NCBI RefSeq assembly: GCF_024128855.1
Contig: NZ_JAMYDV010000011.1
Span: 53,143-117,142 of the forward strand
Direction of reading: 5' to 3'
Length of the DNA stretch: 64,000 nucleotides
From: Rhodovulum tesquicola
Lineage (GTDB): Bacteria; Pseudomonadota; Alphaproteobacteria; Rhodobacterales; Rhodobacteraceae
Notes under the pieces: model-generated
Database searches by the model: none
What the model was told of the DNA's origin: nothing
Seen by the model: only the letters and a program-made list of their open reading frames with translations
Program-made: the position numbers and the translations under genes
Shown here: piece after piece, positions 10,448 through 21,426 of the stretch
Layout of the letters: each line of letters starts with the position of its first letter
Position numbering within the stretch: position 1 is the first letter of the stretch

Positions 10448-10506
10448 TTTCGGAATATTTGCAAAGTTTTGGAAGATGTCCGCTTGCTAATTGTAAATCC
10501 GCTAAC
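10448..10506 (-). promoter_or_regulatory. Probable PccR-type operator region upstream of pccB
   Basis: A perfect TTTGCAAA palindrome (10458-10465) is flanked by imperfect copies TTTCGGAA (10448) and TTTGGAAG (10468), so that three units start exactly 10 bp apart. A separate motif AATCCGCTAA (10496-10505) recurs exactly at 11878-11887 upstream of the regulator gene. TTTGCAAA-type sites are the reported targets of RamB/PccR (ScfR) regulators, which respond to short-chain acyl-CoA. The sequence is seen; regulation is inferred. Confidence 0.6.
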
Positions 10507-10587
10507 TTCCTCAGGCCCGGAGATACGCCGCCACAGGCCGGATTTGACCGGATGGACTAATCACGCGGCACGCCGTAAGCCGAGAAC

Positions 10588-11829
10588 ATGCCGACACGAC
10601 CAGAGATCCGGCTTCTCGACCGGACGACCCCACCGCATATCCTGACGCTGGTCCTGCTTGCGGGGCTGTCGGCGCTGTCGATGAACATCTTCCTGCCGTC
10701 GCTGCCCAACATGACCGCGCATTTCGGCACGGATTACCGCCTGATGCAGCTGTCCGTGGCGCTGTATCTCGGCATGAACGCGGTGCTGCAACTGGCGATC
10801 GGGCCGATTTCCGACCGCTACGGGCGGCGCCCGGTTCTGCTGGTCTCGATCATGCTGTTCCTGGTCGCGACGCTGGGCTGCATCCTGGCCCCCAATGCGG
10901 GCCTGTTCCTGGCCTTCCGCATGGCGCAGGCGGTGATCGTGACCGGCATGGTGCTGTCGCGCGCGGTGGTGCGCGACATGGTGGACGACGCGCAGGCCGC
11001 CTCGATGATCGGCTATGTCACGATGGGCATGGCGCTGGTGCCGATGATCGGGCCGGCCATCGGCGGGGTGCTGGACCAGGTCTTCGGCTGGCAGGCAAGC
11101 TTCGCGATGCTGCTGGTCGCGGGACTTGCGGTGCTGGCGCTGACCTGGGCCGACCTGGGCGAGACCGCGCGCCCGCGCGAGGTCAGCCTGCTGGGGCAGT
11201 TCCGCGAATATCCCGAACTGTTCCGCTCGCGCCGGTTCTGGGGCTATGCGCTGGCCGCAGGCTTCGCCTCGGGGGCGTTCTTCGCCTATCTGGGCGGCGC
11301 GCCCTTCGTCGGGTCCGAGGTGTTCGGCCTCAGCCCGGCGGCGCTGGGCCTGTATTTCGGCATCATCGCGCTGGGCTATATGGGCGGAAACTACCTGGCC
11401 GGGCGCCTCTCGGTGCGGGTGGGGATCAACGGCATGATCCTTTATGGCACGCTGGTCGCGGGGGCGGCGCCGGTGATCTCGATGGCGCTGATCGGGCTGG
11501 GGCTGGCGCATCCGCTGGCATTTTTCGGGGTGATGGCGCTGGTCGGGCTGGGCAACGGCATGACGCTGCCGAACGCGACCGCGGGGATGCTGTCTGTGAG
11601 GCCGCATCTGGCGGGGACGGCCAGCGGGCTGGGCGGCGCGATCATGATCGGGGGCGGTGCGGGGCTGTCGGCGCTGGCGGGCGCGCTGCTGGTGCCGGGG
11701 CGCGGAGCCTGGCCCTTGCTGGCGATCATGCTGGCGACCTCGCTGATGGCCGTTGCCGCGGTGCTTTACGTCCGCCGGATCGACCGGCTGGAGGGGCCGC
11801 CGGGCGCGCCAAGGCCGCCGCGCGGGTGA
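10588..11829 (+). CDS. MFS multidrug exporter of the Bcr/CflA type
   Basis: A 413-residue inner-membrane protein with about 12 hydrophobic segments. The segment SALSMNIFLPSLPNMTAHF in TM1 and the loop GPISDRYGRRPVLL between TM2 and TM3 are diagnostic of the Bcr/CflA family of proton-driven drug exporters. It is divergent from pccB and lies just upstream of the PccR-like gene, so the operator region at 10448-10506 could also influence it. The substrate is unknown; linkage to propionate control is only positional. Confidence 0.88.
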   Translation: MPTRPEIRLLDRTTPPHILTLVLLAGLSALSMNIFLPSLPNMTAHFGTDYRLMQLSVALYLGMNAVLQLAIGPISDRYGRRPVLLVSIMLFLVATLGCILAPNAGLFLAFRMAQAVIVTGMVLSRAVVRDMVDDAQAASMIGYVTMGMALVPMIGPAIGGVLDQVFGWQASFAMLLVAGLAVLALTWADLGETARPREVSLLGQFREYPELFRSRRFWGYALAAGFASGAFFAYLGGAPFVGSEVFGLSPAALGLYFGIIALGYMGGNYLAGRLSVRVGINGMILYGTLVAGAAPVISMALIGLGLAHPLAFFGVMALVGLGNGMTLPNATAGMLSVRPHLAGTASGLGGAIMIGGGAGLSALAGALLVPGRGAWPLLAIMLATSLMAVAAVLYVRRIDRLEGPPGAPRPPRG

Positions 11830-11849
11830 CACCCGGCTTGCACGCAGAC

Positions 11850-11888
11850 TTTGCAAAGGTTAGTTGGGCTCATCGCTAATCCGCTAAT
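11850..11888 (+). promoter_or_regulatory. Probable autoregulatory PccR-type site
   Basis: TTTGCAAA at 11850-11857, then a direct repeat GCTAAT at 11875-11880 and 11883-11888 that includes the 10-mer AATCCGCTAA shared with the pccB upstream region. The site ends 16 bases before the regulator's ATG, which suggests that the regulator controls its own gene. Confidence 0.55.
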
Positions 11889-11904
11889 CGCAGGGGCATC
11901 CCCG

Positions 11905-13308
11905 ATGACCGATCGCAAGCTTTACGCCGGCGCGAAACTGCGCGAGACGCGCACGCGGCTGGGGCTGACCCAGAAGGATTTCGCGGCGCGGCTGGGCATC
12001 TCGCTGCCCTATCTGAACCAGATGGAGAACAACAACCGCCCCGTCTCGTCCACGGTACTGCTGGCGCTGGCCTCGGAATTCGGCTTCGATGTCACCGAGC
12101 TTTCGTCGGGCGATGCCGAGCGGCTGGTGTCGGACATGCGCGAGGCCGTGGCCGATCCGGTCTTTGGCGGGCTGGCGCCTCCGCTGGCGGATCTGCGGCT
12201 GGCGGCCTCGAACGCCCCGGCGCTTGCGCGGGCGTTCCTGGAACTGCACCGGGCCTATCGCCAGAGCCACGAGCGGCTGGCCTCGCTGGACGAGGCGCTG
12301 GGGCGCGGGGATGCAGGGCTGCGGCCGTCGCCCTGGGAAGAGGTGCGGGACTTCTTCCACTATTGCGACAATTACATCGACGCGGTCGATCACGCCGCCG
12401 AACGGTTTTCCCGCGCCGGGGCTGGCCCCGACGATCCCGAGCGCCGCGCCGAGCACGCGCTGGAATCGGCCGGCATCACGTTGCGGGCCGCGGATATTCC
12501 GGGCCTGCGTCACTTCGACAAGAGCACCCGCACGCTGACCCTTTCGGCCCGCCTTCACGGTCCGACCCGGCGGTTCCAGTTGCTGCATCAGCTTGCCCTT
12601 CTCACGCAATCCCCGCTTCTGGAGGCAACGCTGGATCTGGCCCGGTTCCAGACCCCCGAGGCGCGCGACATCGCCCGGATCGGGATGGCGAACTATTTCG
12701 CGGGCGCGGCCCTATTGCCCTATGGGCGCTTCCTCGCGGCCGCGCAGGAAACCCGCCATGACCTGGAACTTCTGGCCGACCGTTTCGGCGCCTCGGTCGA
12801 GCAGGTGGCGCACAGGCTCTCCACCCTGCAACGGCCGGGCGCCAAGGGGCTGCCCTTCTTCTTTGTCCGTGTCGATCAGGCGGGCACGATCACCAAGCGC
12901 CATTCCGCGACGCGGTTGCAATTCGCGCGCTTCGGCGGGGCCTGCCCCCTGTGGAACGTCTATCGCGCCTTCGAGACGCCGGGCCGGTTCCTGAGGCAAC
13001 TGGCCGAGACCCCGGACGGCGTGCGCTATCTGAGCCTTGCGCGCGACGTGACCAAGCCGGGCGGTGCCTGGGGGGCGCCGGTGCGCCGTTTCGCCATCGG
13101 GCTGGGCTGCGAGATCCGGCATGCCGACCGGCTGGTCTATGCCGACGATCTGGACCTGACCAACGCCGCCGGTTTCGAGCCGATCGGGATTTCCTGCCGC
13201 ATCTGCGAACGCCGCAATTGCCACCAGCGCGCGGTGCCCCCGCTGGAACGCCGCCTCAGCGTCGATCCCGACCGGCGCGGCCTGCTGCCCTACGAGGTCG
13301 CGGAATAG
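11905..13308 (+). CDS. pccR: PccR-like short-chain acyl-CoA-responsive regulator (ScfR/RamB family)
   Basis: A 467-residue transcription factor. The ATG at 11905 is preferred (CAGGGG upstream); an upstream TTG frame adds 18 unlikely residues and runs through the operator. Residues about 7-60 are an XRE-type helix-turn-helix (RTRLGLTQKDFAARLGIS, PYLNQMENNNRPVS). A long central region follows, then a C-terminal Cys-rich segment GISCRICERRNCHQRA, as in the RamB/PrpC-regulator group. In Rhodobacter the equivalent protein controls propionyl-CoA carboxylase; here pccB lies 1.5 kb away with matching operator motifs in front of both genes. Assignment by architecture and context. Confidence 0.85.
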   Translation: MTDRKLYAGAKLRETRTRLGLTQKDFAARLGISLPYLNQMENNNRPVSSTVLLALASEFGFDVTELSSGDAERLVSDMREAVADPVFGGLAPPLADLRLAASNAPALARAFLELHRAYRQSHERLASLDEALGRGDAGLRPSPWEEVRDFFHYCDNYIDAVDHAAERFSRAGAGPDDPERRAEHALESAGITLRAADIPGLRHFDKSTRTLTLSARLHGPTRRFQLLHQLALLTQSPLLEATLDLARFQTPEARDIARIGMANYFAGAALLPYGRFLAAAQETRHDLELLADRFGASVEQVAHRLSTLQRPGAKGLPFFFVRVDQAGTITKRHSATRLQFARFGGACPLWNVYRAFETPGRFLRQLAETPDGVRYLSLARDVTKPGGAWGAPVRRFAIGLGCEIRHADRLVYADDLDLTNAAGFEPIGISCRICERRNCHQRAVPPLERRLSVDPDRRGLLPYEVAE

Positions 13309-13367
13309 GTTTTGACGTCTGCCCGGTTCGGCCCGTAAATGAAGATGGGAAGAACAGGGAGGAATCC

Positions 13368-13847
13368 ATGGAACTCACGGGCAGCCGCGTCATCGCGGCC
13401 GACCGGGCGGCGGTGTGGGAGCGCCTGACCGATCCGGACACGTTGAAGGCCTGCATCCCCGGATGCCAGGAGCTTGAGGGCAGCATCGAGGACGGGTTCG
13501 AGGCGGTCGTCACCCAGAAGGTCGGCCCGGTCAAGGCGACCTTTCGCGGCGCGGTCAAGGTCTCGGATCTGATCGAGCGGCAAAGCTATACCATCCTCGG
13601 CGAAGGCAAGGGCGGTGTTGCCGGCTTTGCCAAGGGTCGCGCGGATGTGCGGCTGGAAGATGCCGAGGGCGGCGGGACGGAACTGATCTATGACGTCCAT
13701 GCCGAGGTCGGCGGCAAGCTCGCGCAGCTAGGCTCTCGGTTGATCCACGGCACGGCGCGGCGGCTGGCCGACCAGTTCTTCGACACATTCGCCGCCGAGG
13801 TGGAAGGCCCCGCCGCGGAAACGCAGGGCGAGGCCGCCACGGGGTAG
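13368..13847 (+). CDS. CoxG-like SRPBCC protein
   Basis: A 159-residue protein from an ATG with a strong AGGGAGGAA site. MELTGSRVIAADRAAVWERL, then DPDTLKACIPGCQELE, is the standard opening of the CO dehydrogenase subunit G family, a START-like fold that binds hydrophobic ligands and in CO oxidisers recruits the enzyme to the membrane. No cox structural genes lie nearby, so this is one of the many stand-alone members whose role is unknown. It follows the PccR-like gene by 59 bases and may be co-transcribed with it. Confidence 0.85.
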   Translation: MELTGSRVIAADRAAVWERLTDPDTLKACIPGCQELEGSIEDGFEAVVTQKVGPVKATFRGAVKVSDLIERQSYTILGEGKGGVAGFAKGRADVRLEDAEGGGTELIYDVHAEVGGKLAQLGSRLIHGTARRLADQFFDTFAAEVEGPAAETQGEAATG

Positions 13848-13856
13848 GTCTGCGGC

Positions 13857-14102
13857 TCAGGCCGCCGCGGTGCGCAGGATGCGGGCGATCTCGTCCTTCA
13901 GCGTCATCCGCGTCTTGCGCATCTCGCTCAGGTGAAAATCGTCGGTCGGTTCGATATCGGTCTCGGCCCGGTGCACCGCGCCGTTGATCTGGTGATATTC
14001 GTCGAAGAGGCGCGCGAAATGGGCATCCTTCGCCTTGAGCGCGTGGATCAGCTCCGCCTTGTCGGGAAATTCCTCGGCAAGCTCGTGCGGCGTGTTGGTC
14101 AT
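13857..14102 (-). CDS. YdcH-family (DUF465) small protein
   Basis: An 81-residue helical protein. I chose the ATG at 14102 (GGAGCCGGAA just upstream), since it gives the usual family length; a longer frame adds 25 atypical residues. The core LIHALKAKDAHFARLFDEYH then the basic tail HLSEMRKTRMTLKDEIARIL are diagnostic of DUF465/YdcH proteins, which form short coiled coils. Function is not established. It converges on the CoxG-like gene. Confidence 0.85.
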   Translation of the reverse strand: MTNTPHELAEEFPDKAELIHALKAKDAHFARLFDEYHQINGAVHRAETDIEPTDDFHLSEMRKTRMTLKDEIARILRTAAA

Positions 14103-14189
14103 TTCCGGCTCCATCTGTCCCTTGGGTCGCACCGACCCTAGGAAGCCCGCGCGCGGGCTGTCCTTGACCCCGATCAAACCCGGGCCTTT

Positions 14190-14756
14190 TCAGAGGCCAA
14201 GCGCCTCGCCATGTTTCAGAAGGATGGGCACCACCAGATCCTCCTCGTCGACCAAGTGCCGGTCCAGAAACCGGCCGAACCCCGCCAGCGTCGTCCCGAG
14301 CGCCCCGGCCCGGTCGCGTTGGTCGGCAGGCGTGGCCCGGATCAGCCCGTTGACCGCGCCCGCCAGCGCCGCAAGCTGCCCGTCCAGCGCGTGATGGTCG
14401 CCGTCCAGGATGTCGAAGCCCCGCACCAGCCGCGGTTCTGCGGCCAGAAGGCGGGGGAAATAGTGCAGATCCTCGATCTGGTGATGCCCGTGCAACTCGT
14501 CCAGCAGCAATTGCGCATAGCGGGCCGTGTTGCGCACCGCCTGTCCGGGCTCGGCGCTGCGCTCGACGATGGACCGGCTTTCGGCCCCGATCCGGTCGAT
14601 CAGCGCGCGGAACATCAGGTGGCGTTCCAGCCAGAACCGGGTCAGCCCGTCAAAGCGGACATGGCTGTCCCACAGATCGCGCGGGTGCTCGTCCAGCAGC
14701 ACGCGCAGCGCGTCGGGCAGGCCCGTGCGGATATCGAGGGTCAGTTCGTCGGCCAT
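14190..14756 (-). CDS. Hemerythrin-domain protein
   Basis: A 188-residue helical protein with His/Glu patterns expected for a diiron hemerythrin-like bundle: DSHVRFDGL and RHLMFRAL, then ELHGHHQIEDLHYFPRL, GFDILDGDHHALD and FLDRHLVDEEDLVVPIL. Such proteins bind oxygen, nitric oxide or iron; the ligand here is unknown. No other domain is fused. It is a single gene with no obvious operon partner. Confidence 0.85.
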   Translation of the reverse strand: MADELTLDIRTGLPDALRVLLDEHPRDLWDSHVRFDGLTRFWLERHLMFRALIDRIGAESRSIVERSAEPGQAVRNTARYAQLLLDELHGHHQIEDLHYFPRLLAAEPRLVRGFDILDGDHHALDGQLAALAGAVNGLIRATPADQRDRAGALGTTLAGFGRFLDRHLVDEEDLVVPILLKHGEALGL

Positions 14757-14797
14757 GCCGGGAAGCTAGGCGAAAGGCGTTGCTCGGCAAGGTGGCG

Positions 14798-15715
14798 TCA
14801 CAGCTTGGTGGCCTCGGGCGGCGGGGTGGTGACGCGGCGTTTCAGCGTCGCCTCGCGCCAGGAGATGAAAACCACCGCCGCCACGATCATCGCGCCGCCA
14901 AGGATCACCCAGCCATCCGCCGCCTCGTCGAAGACCAGCCAGCCCAGCAGCGTGGCCCAGACCAGTTGCAGGAAGGTGACCGGCTGGGTCACCGCCAGCG
15001 GCGCAGCGCGGAAGGCCATGGTCATCGAGTAATGCCCGGCGGTCGCGAAGAAAGCGACGAGGAACAGCCAGAACAGTTGCGACAGCGTCGGCGTCACCCA
15101 GACCGCCAGCGCGAGGGGCGCCAGCGCCAGCGTCACCGTGAGCGAGAGCATCGCCACGACGACGGCCGCCGAGTCGCGCTCGCTCAGCCGCTTGGCCATC
15201 AGATAGGAGGCACCGAAGAACAGCGCGGTGAAGATCATCGCCAGATGGCCGTCCGACAGTTCGCGAAACCCCGGGCGCAGGATCACCAGAACGCCCGCAA
15301 AGGCCACCGCGATGGCGAGGATCCGGCGCAGCGCCAACCGCTCGCCGAAGACCAGCGCGGCGCCGATCGTGACATAGACCGGGTTGAGATAGTTCATCGC
15401 CGTGACCTCGGCGATCGGGATTCGGGTCATGGCGTAGAACCAGCAGATCACGCCCAGCGCGTGCACAAGCCCCCTCACCGAATACTGCGCCAGCCCGCGC
15501 CGGTCGATCCCCGCGCGCAGCAGCGGCCCCAGCATCGGCGCGAGAAAGACCAGCCCCAGCAGATAGCGCAGGAACGCCGCCTGAGGCGCGGGCACGGCAT
15601 CGCCGACATGCTTGACCAGGGCCGTGACCGCCACGAAATTCGCGCCGGTCAACAGCATCCAGAGGATCCCCGCGAGGGGCCGCTGCCCCCCGGATGCGTC
15701 CGCGCCCCGAGCCAT
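14798..15715 (-). CDS. EamA-type (DMT superfamily) transporter
   Basis: A 305-residue membrane protein with about 10 hydrophobic segments in two EamA repeats (first around residues 15-145, second around 160-290). Typical helix-end motifs are seen: FLRYLLGLVFLAP in the first half, ITMAMNYLNPVYVTIGAALVF-like helix near the middle (shown here only in part), and PVTFLQLVWATLLGWLVFDE near the end. The family exports metabolites; the substrate cannot be read from sequence. It stands alone on its strand. Confidence 0.85.
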   Translation of the reverse strand: MARGADASGGQRPLAGILWMLLTGANFVAVTALVKHVGDAVPAPQAAFLRYLLGLVFLAPMLGPLLRAGIDRRGLAQYSVRGLVHALGVICWFYAMTRIPIAEVTAMNYLNPVYVTIGAALVFGERLALRRILAIAVAFAGVLVILRPGFRELSDGHLAMIFTALFFGASYLMAKRLSERDSAAVVVAMLSLTVTLALAPLALAVWVTPTLSQLFWLFLVAFFATAGHYSMTMAFRAAPLAVTQPVTFLQLVWATLLGWLVFDEAADGWVILGGAMIVAAVVFISWREATLKRRVTTPPPEATKL

Positions 15716-15859
15716 GGCGCGACTTCACCCCAGGCAGGCGCGGGACGCAAGGCCCGGCGATCGGGGGCCGGTGCAACGCAGGCTGCGTCAACGTCCCTTT
15801 AACCTCTTGTTTGCCATGATGAGACCGGCGGCCGGATGCCGAAGACGACGGAGACCACG

Positions 15860-17263
15860 ATGAGAGAAACCTGGCATCCCTCGTCAGGACCATGGGAAGA
15901 CGACGATCTGCTGCACGGAACCCCACGTTTCGTGATGGTGCGCGCAGCCCCCGCCGTGCGGCAGGCGCTGGCGCTGTTCTCGTTCCTTCTGGCGGCCGTC
16001 CCGGCGATCGGATTTCTGGCCGACATCCCGTTGCTGCACCGGCCCTTCCCGGGCGAGGCGGGCATTCCCCCGCTGACACTGGTCGCCCTTGCCGCCCTGG
16101 CGCTGGCAATCCTGATGCAGCGGCCCTTTGCCCGCAGCGGTCCGGTCGAGCGGACGCTTCTGCTGCTGGCGGCCATGATCGGGCTGGGGCAGTTGATCTG
16201 GCTGAGTCGCGGCTTGCCGCTGGATCCCGAAGTCACCGGCATCAGCGAGGCCGTGGGCATCCTGGCGCTGGCCAGCGCGCTGGCGTTGCGCCGCCGCCGC
16301 CCGGCATGGCCCGCCATGGTTCTGGCAGGCGCCGCCGGGATGATCTGCCTGACGGCCTTTCTGGGCTATGCCATGGGCATCGGCCAGTTGCGCGGCGCGT
16401 TGTCGCCCTTCACCATGCTGATCCTGACGCCGCTGGTGCTGGGCGCCCAGATCGCCCAGGCCCGGCGCCCCGTCTGGCGCACGCTGTTCCGCGACGACAA
16501 GCTGGCCCGCGTGCTGCGCATGGAGATGGCGCTGGCCGCCATCGTGCCCACCGCGCTGGCCATCGTGATCTTCCGGATGGACCCGAACGGCCCCAGTGCG
16601 GCGGACGCGTTCTACGCCCAGGCGATGATCCTGTTCTGCTGCACCGGCGTTCTGGTCGCGGGCCGGATGCGTGACCGGCTGGACCGCGAACGCCGGGCCC
16701 TGTCGCGCGAATTGCAGCGCGCCTCGCTGATCGACCCGCTGACGGGGCTGGCCAACCGGCGTGGAACCCTGGTGATGGCGGGCCATGCGATCCATGCCGC
16801 GCGCCGTGGCGGGCGACCGGTGTCGATGGTGATCTGCGACCTCGACCATTTCAAGGCGGTGAACGACCGGCTGGGCCACGGGGTCGGCGACCGCGTGCTG
16901 GAAACCGCCGCGCGGCTGATGTCGGCGCGGCTGCGGATGTCGGATGTCGCCGGGCGCTGGGGCGGGGAGGAGTTCCTGCTGGTGCTGCCCGACACCACGC
17001 TGGCGGGCGCCGAGGCGCTGGCCGAAATCCTGCGCCATGCCCTGGCCGAGGAATTGCGGATCCGGCCCTCGGGAGAGATCGGCAAGGGGCCGGGCGGCAA
17101 GCCGCTGACCGCGTCCTTCGGCTGCGCCGTGGTCGAGACGCCGCGGAACGACGGGTTCGAACGCGCCCTCGATACCGCCGATCAGGCGCTCTACGCGGCC
17201 AAGCGCGGCGGCCGGAACCGGGTCGCCAGCGCCACGGATATGGCCATCGCGGGCTTTCGCTGA
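15860..17263 (+). CDS. Membrane-bound GGDEF diguanylate cyclase
   Basis: A 467-residue protein. I prefer the ATG at 15860 (GGAGACCACG upstream) to one at 15836. The N-terminal half has about eight hydrophobic segments, an integral-membrane sensor region not recognised as a named domain. A short helix leads to a GGDEF domain (about residues 295-455) with DPLTGLANRRG at its start and the active-site GGEEF. RMSD five residues before GGEEF is an intact RxxD inhibitory site, so product inhibition by c-di-GMP is expected. No EAL domain or partner gene is adjacent. Confidence 0.92.
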   Translation: MRETWHPSSGPWEDDDLLHGTPRFVMVRAAPAVRQALALFSFLLAAVPAIGFLADIPLLHRPFPGEAGIPPLTLVALAALALAILMQRPFARSGPVERTLLLLAAMIGLGQLIWLSRGLPLDPEVTGISEAVGILALASALALRRRRPAWPAMVLAGAAGMICLTAFLGYAMGIGQLRGALSPFTMLILTPLVLGAQIAQARRPVWRTLFRDDKLARVLRMEMALAAIVPTALAIVIFRMDPNGPSAADAFYAQAMILFCCTGVLVAGRMRDRLDRERRALSRELQRASLIDPLTGLANRRGTLVMAGHAIHAARRGGRPVSMVICDLDHFKAVNDRLGHGVGDRVLETAARLMSARLRMSDVAGRWGGEEFLLVLPDTTLAGAEALAEILRHALAEELRIRPSGEIGKGPGGKPLTASFGCAVVETPRNDGFERALDTADQALYAAKRGGRNRVASATDMAIAGFR

Positions 17264-17273
17264 ACGGCCGGGA

Positions 17274-18014
17274 TCACAGCTGGGCCAGAACCTCGTCACT
17301 GGCCTCGAAATTGGTGGTCACGCGCTGCACGTCGTCATCATCCTCCAGCGCATCCACCAGCTTCATCAGCTTCTGCATGCCCTCGAGGTCAAGCTCGGTC
17401 GTGGTGCCGGGCTGCCAGATCAGCCGGGTCGATTCGCTTTCGCCAAGCTGCGCCTCGAGCGCGGCGGCCACCTCGCCCAGATCGGTATCGGCGCACAGGA
17501 TCACATGGCCGTCCTCGCTGCTTTCGGCATCCTCGGCGCCGGCCTCGATCGCGGCCATCATCACGGAATCGGCGTCACCCACGGCGGCGGGATAGCGGAT
17601 CTCGCCCTTGCGCTCGAACATGAAGGCGACCGAGCCGGTCTCGCCGAGATTGCCGCCATGCTTGGTGAACAGCGACCGCACGTTCGACGCGGTGCGGTTG
17701 CGGTTGTCGGTCATCGCCTCGACGATCACCGCCACGCCATCCGGGCCGTAGCCTTCGTAGCGGATTTCCTCGTAATTGTCGCCCTCGCCGCCCTGCGCCT
17801 TCTTGATCGCGCGCTCGATATTGTCCTTGGGCATCGAGTTGGCCTTGGCCTCCTTGACGGCGAGGCGCAGGCGGGGGTTCTTGTCGGGATCGGGATCGCC
17901 CATCTTGGCCGCGACGGTGATCTCCTTGGACAGCTTGGAGAACAGCTTGGCCCGCACCGAGTCCTGCCGGTTCTTGCGGTGCTGGATGTTCGCCCATTTC
18001 GAATGGCCTGCCAT
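17274..18014 (-). CDS. YebC/PmpR-family protein
   Basis: A 246-residue protein beginning [18 protein letters not shown], the invariant start of the YebC/TACO1 family, with [19 protein letters not shown] and the [14 protein letters not shown] segment. The family is described as transcription regulators, and members have more recently been linked to translation of proline-rich stretches. The gene is full length, converges on the GGDEF gene and is divergent from the phosphatase gene. The usual ruvC/ruvA neighbours are absent here. Confidence 0.95.
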   Translation of the reverse strand: MAGHSKWANIQHRKNRQDSVRAKLFSKLSKEITVAAKMGDPDPDKNPRLRLAVKEAKANSMPKDNIERAIKKAQGGEGDNYEEIRYEGYGPDGVAVIVEAMTDNRNRTASNVRSLFTKHGGNLGETGSVAFMFERKGEIRYPAAVGDADSVMMAAIEAGAEDAESSEDGHVILCADTDLGEVAAALEAQLGESESTRLIWQPGTTTELDLEGMQKLMKLVDALEDDDDVQRVTTNFEASDEVLAQL

Positions 18015-18177
18015 GGAACCCTCTTCGACGGCTGTTTTCGACGCCCCGCTCTATAGGCCAGCGCGCCGGTGCGCCGCAAGAGCGCGCGGGGACGCCCGGG
18101 CCGGGGCGGCATTCGCTTGTCAGGCAGGCCCATTCGGGATATCCCCCCACCTCGTGCCGCAGGGCGCCGGGGAGACG

Positions 18178-18867
18178 ATGTTCGACCAGCTCAAGACCCG
18201 CCTCGATGCCTTCGATCGCCGGATGCGGGATGCCTTCGACGGCGACATCTCGACGCCTGCCGGACGGTTTGCGGCGTTCTGGCATTTCCAGATCATGGAC
18301 CATGCCTTCCTGCGCATCTTCTGGACCAACCTGCACCAGTTCGCGCCGGGGGCGTGGCGGTCGAACCAACCGGATGCGCGGCGGCTGCGGCGCTATCGCG
18401 ACATGGGCATCCGCACCGTGCTGTCGCTGCGCCGGGACGGACCTGCAAGCCATCAGCTGTTCGAGGCCGAGGCCTGCCGCGCGCTGGGGCTGACGCTGGT
18501 CAACCACCGCATGCATGCCCGCCGGATGGCACGGCGTGCCGATCTGCTGGCGCTGCTCGACCTGTTCGAGACCATCGAGAAGCCCTTCGTGATGCATTGC
18601 AAGTCGGGGGCGGACCGGTCCGGGATTGCCTCGGCGCTTTATCTTCTGCATGTCGAGGGTGCGACGCTTGCCGAGGCAAGGCGCATGCTGCACTGGCGTT
18701 TCATCCATTTCCGCAACTCCGACAGCGGCGTTCTGGACCAGATGCTCGACGCCTGCGAGGCCGACATGATGACCGACCCGATGCCGATCCGCGACTGGAT
18801 CGCGACGCGCTACGACCCGGACGCGATCGAGGCGGCGTTCCGCGCGCATCGCCACCGGGGCCGCTGA
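18178..18867 (+). CDS. Dual-specificity-type tyrosine phosphatase family protein
   Basis: A 229-residue protein from an ATG with a GGGGAGACG ribosome site. The catalytic loop HCKSGADRSG (C-x5-R, around residues 142-151) is intact, preceded by SLRRDGP in the region of the general-acid loop. The N-terminal 60 residues (DRRMRDAFDGDISTPAGR) are typical of small alphaproteobacterial PTP-like proteins. The stop is 3 bases before the ABC exporter start, so the two are almost certainly co-transcribed. The substrate may be a protein or a lipid-linked phosphate; it is not known. Confidence 0.85.
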   Translation: MFDQLKTRLDAFDRRMRDAFDGDISTPAGRFAAFWHFQIMDHAFLRIFWTNLHQFAPGAWRSNQPDARRLRRYRDMGIRTVLSLRRDGPASHQLFEAEACRALGLTLVNHRMHARRMARRADLLALLDLFETIEKPFVMHCKSGADRSGIASALYLLHVEGATLAEARRMLHWRFIHFRNSDSGVLDQMLDACEADMMTDPMPIRDWIATRYDPDAIEAAFRAHRHRGR

Positions 18868-18870
18868 ACG

Positions 18871-20622
<1,752 letters not shown>

Positions 20623-20667
20623 GCGCGGGCGCTATATCCGAAGGAACACCCAGCAAGGGAGACACGC

Positions 20668-21426
20668 ATGCAGGTCGAGGCCGCCAGCGACCGGACGGTT
20701 CTGAAGATCACCGGCGAGGACCGGGTGGCGTTCCTGCAGGGGCTGGTCACCAATGACGTGCGCCAGATCGACGGGCGGCTGGTCTATGCCGCGCTGCTGA
20801 CGCCGCAGGGCAAGTATCTGGCCGATTTCTTCCTTGCCGGGACCGAGGACGCGATCCTGATCGACGTCAAGACCGGGATCGCCGAGGCGCTGATCCGGCG
20901 GCTGTCGATGTATCGGCTGCGCGCGAAGGTGGGGATCGAACCTGCCGGGCTGCATGTGCTGCGGGGGCTGGGCGCGGCCCCGCCGGGCGCCTTCCCAGAC
21001 CCGCGCGATCCCGCGCTTGGCTGGCGGGCCTATTCCCCGGTTCCCGGTCCCGAAGGCGCGACCGACTGGGACGCGACCAGGGTGGCGCATTGCATCCCCG
21101 AGACCGGAATCGAGCTGGTCCCCGACGACACCTATATCCTCGAAGCCGGGTTCGAGCGGCTGAACGGCGTCGATTTCCGCAAGGGCTGCTATGTCGGCCA
21201 GGAAGTCACCGCCCGGATGAAGCACAAGACCGAGCTGAAAAAGGGGCTGGCGACCGTGCGCATCGACGGCGCGGCGCCGGTGGGCACGCCCGTGATGGCC
21301 GGCGAAAAGCCGGCGGGCGTGCTGTTCACGCAGGCGGGCGGCCGGGCCATCGCCTTTCTCCGCCTCGACCGCGCGGCGGGGCCGATGCGCGCAGGCGCGG
21401 CGACCGTCACGCTGGACGATGGCTGA
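20668..21426 (+). CDS. ygfZ: Folate-binding YgfZ-family protein
   Basis: A 252-residue protein of the GcvT-like fold. The family motif is present as KGCYVGQEVTARMKHK (the Cys in K-G-C-Y-x-G-Q-E). The N-terminus ITGEDRVAFLQGLVTNDV is also typical. YgfZ proteins bind tetrahydrofolate and help assemble or repair certain iron-sulfur enzymes. The gene overlaps the next one by 8 bases. Confidence 0.92.
   Translation: MQVEAASDRTVLKITGEDRVAFLQGLVTNDVRQIDGRLVYAALLTPQGKYLADFFLAGTEDAILIDVKTGIAEALIRRLSMYRLRAKVGIEPAGLHVLRGLGAAPPGAFPDPRDPALGWRAYSPVPGPEGATDWDATRVAHCIPETGIELVPDDTYILEAGFERLNGVDFRKGCYVGQEVTARMKHKTELKKGLATVRIDGAAPVGTPVMAGEKPAGVLFTQAGGRAIAFLRLDRAAGPMRAGAATVTLDDG

Noticed and set aside
15830..15850. 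TTAA-N7-TTTG near 15799 as a CtrA site for the GGDEF gene
   Set aside because: Two mismatches in the second half-site and no promoter overlapping it.
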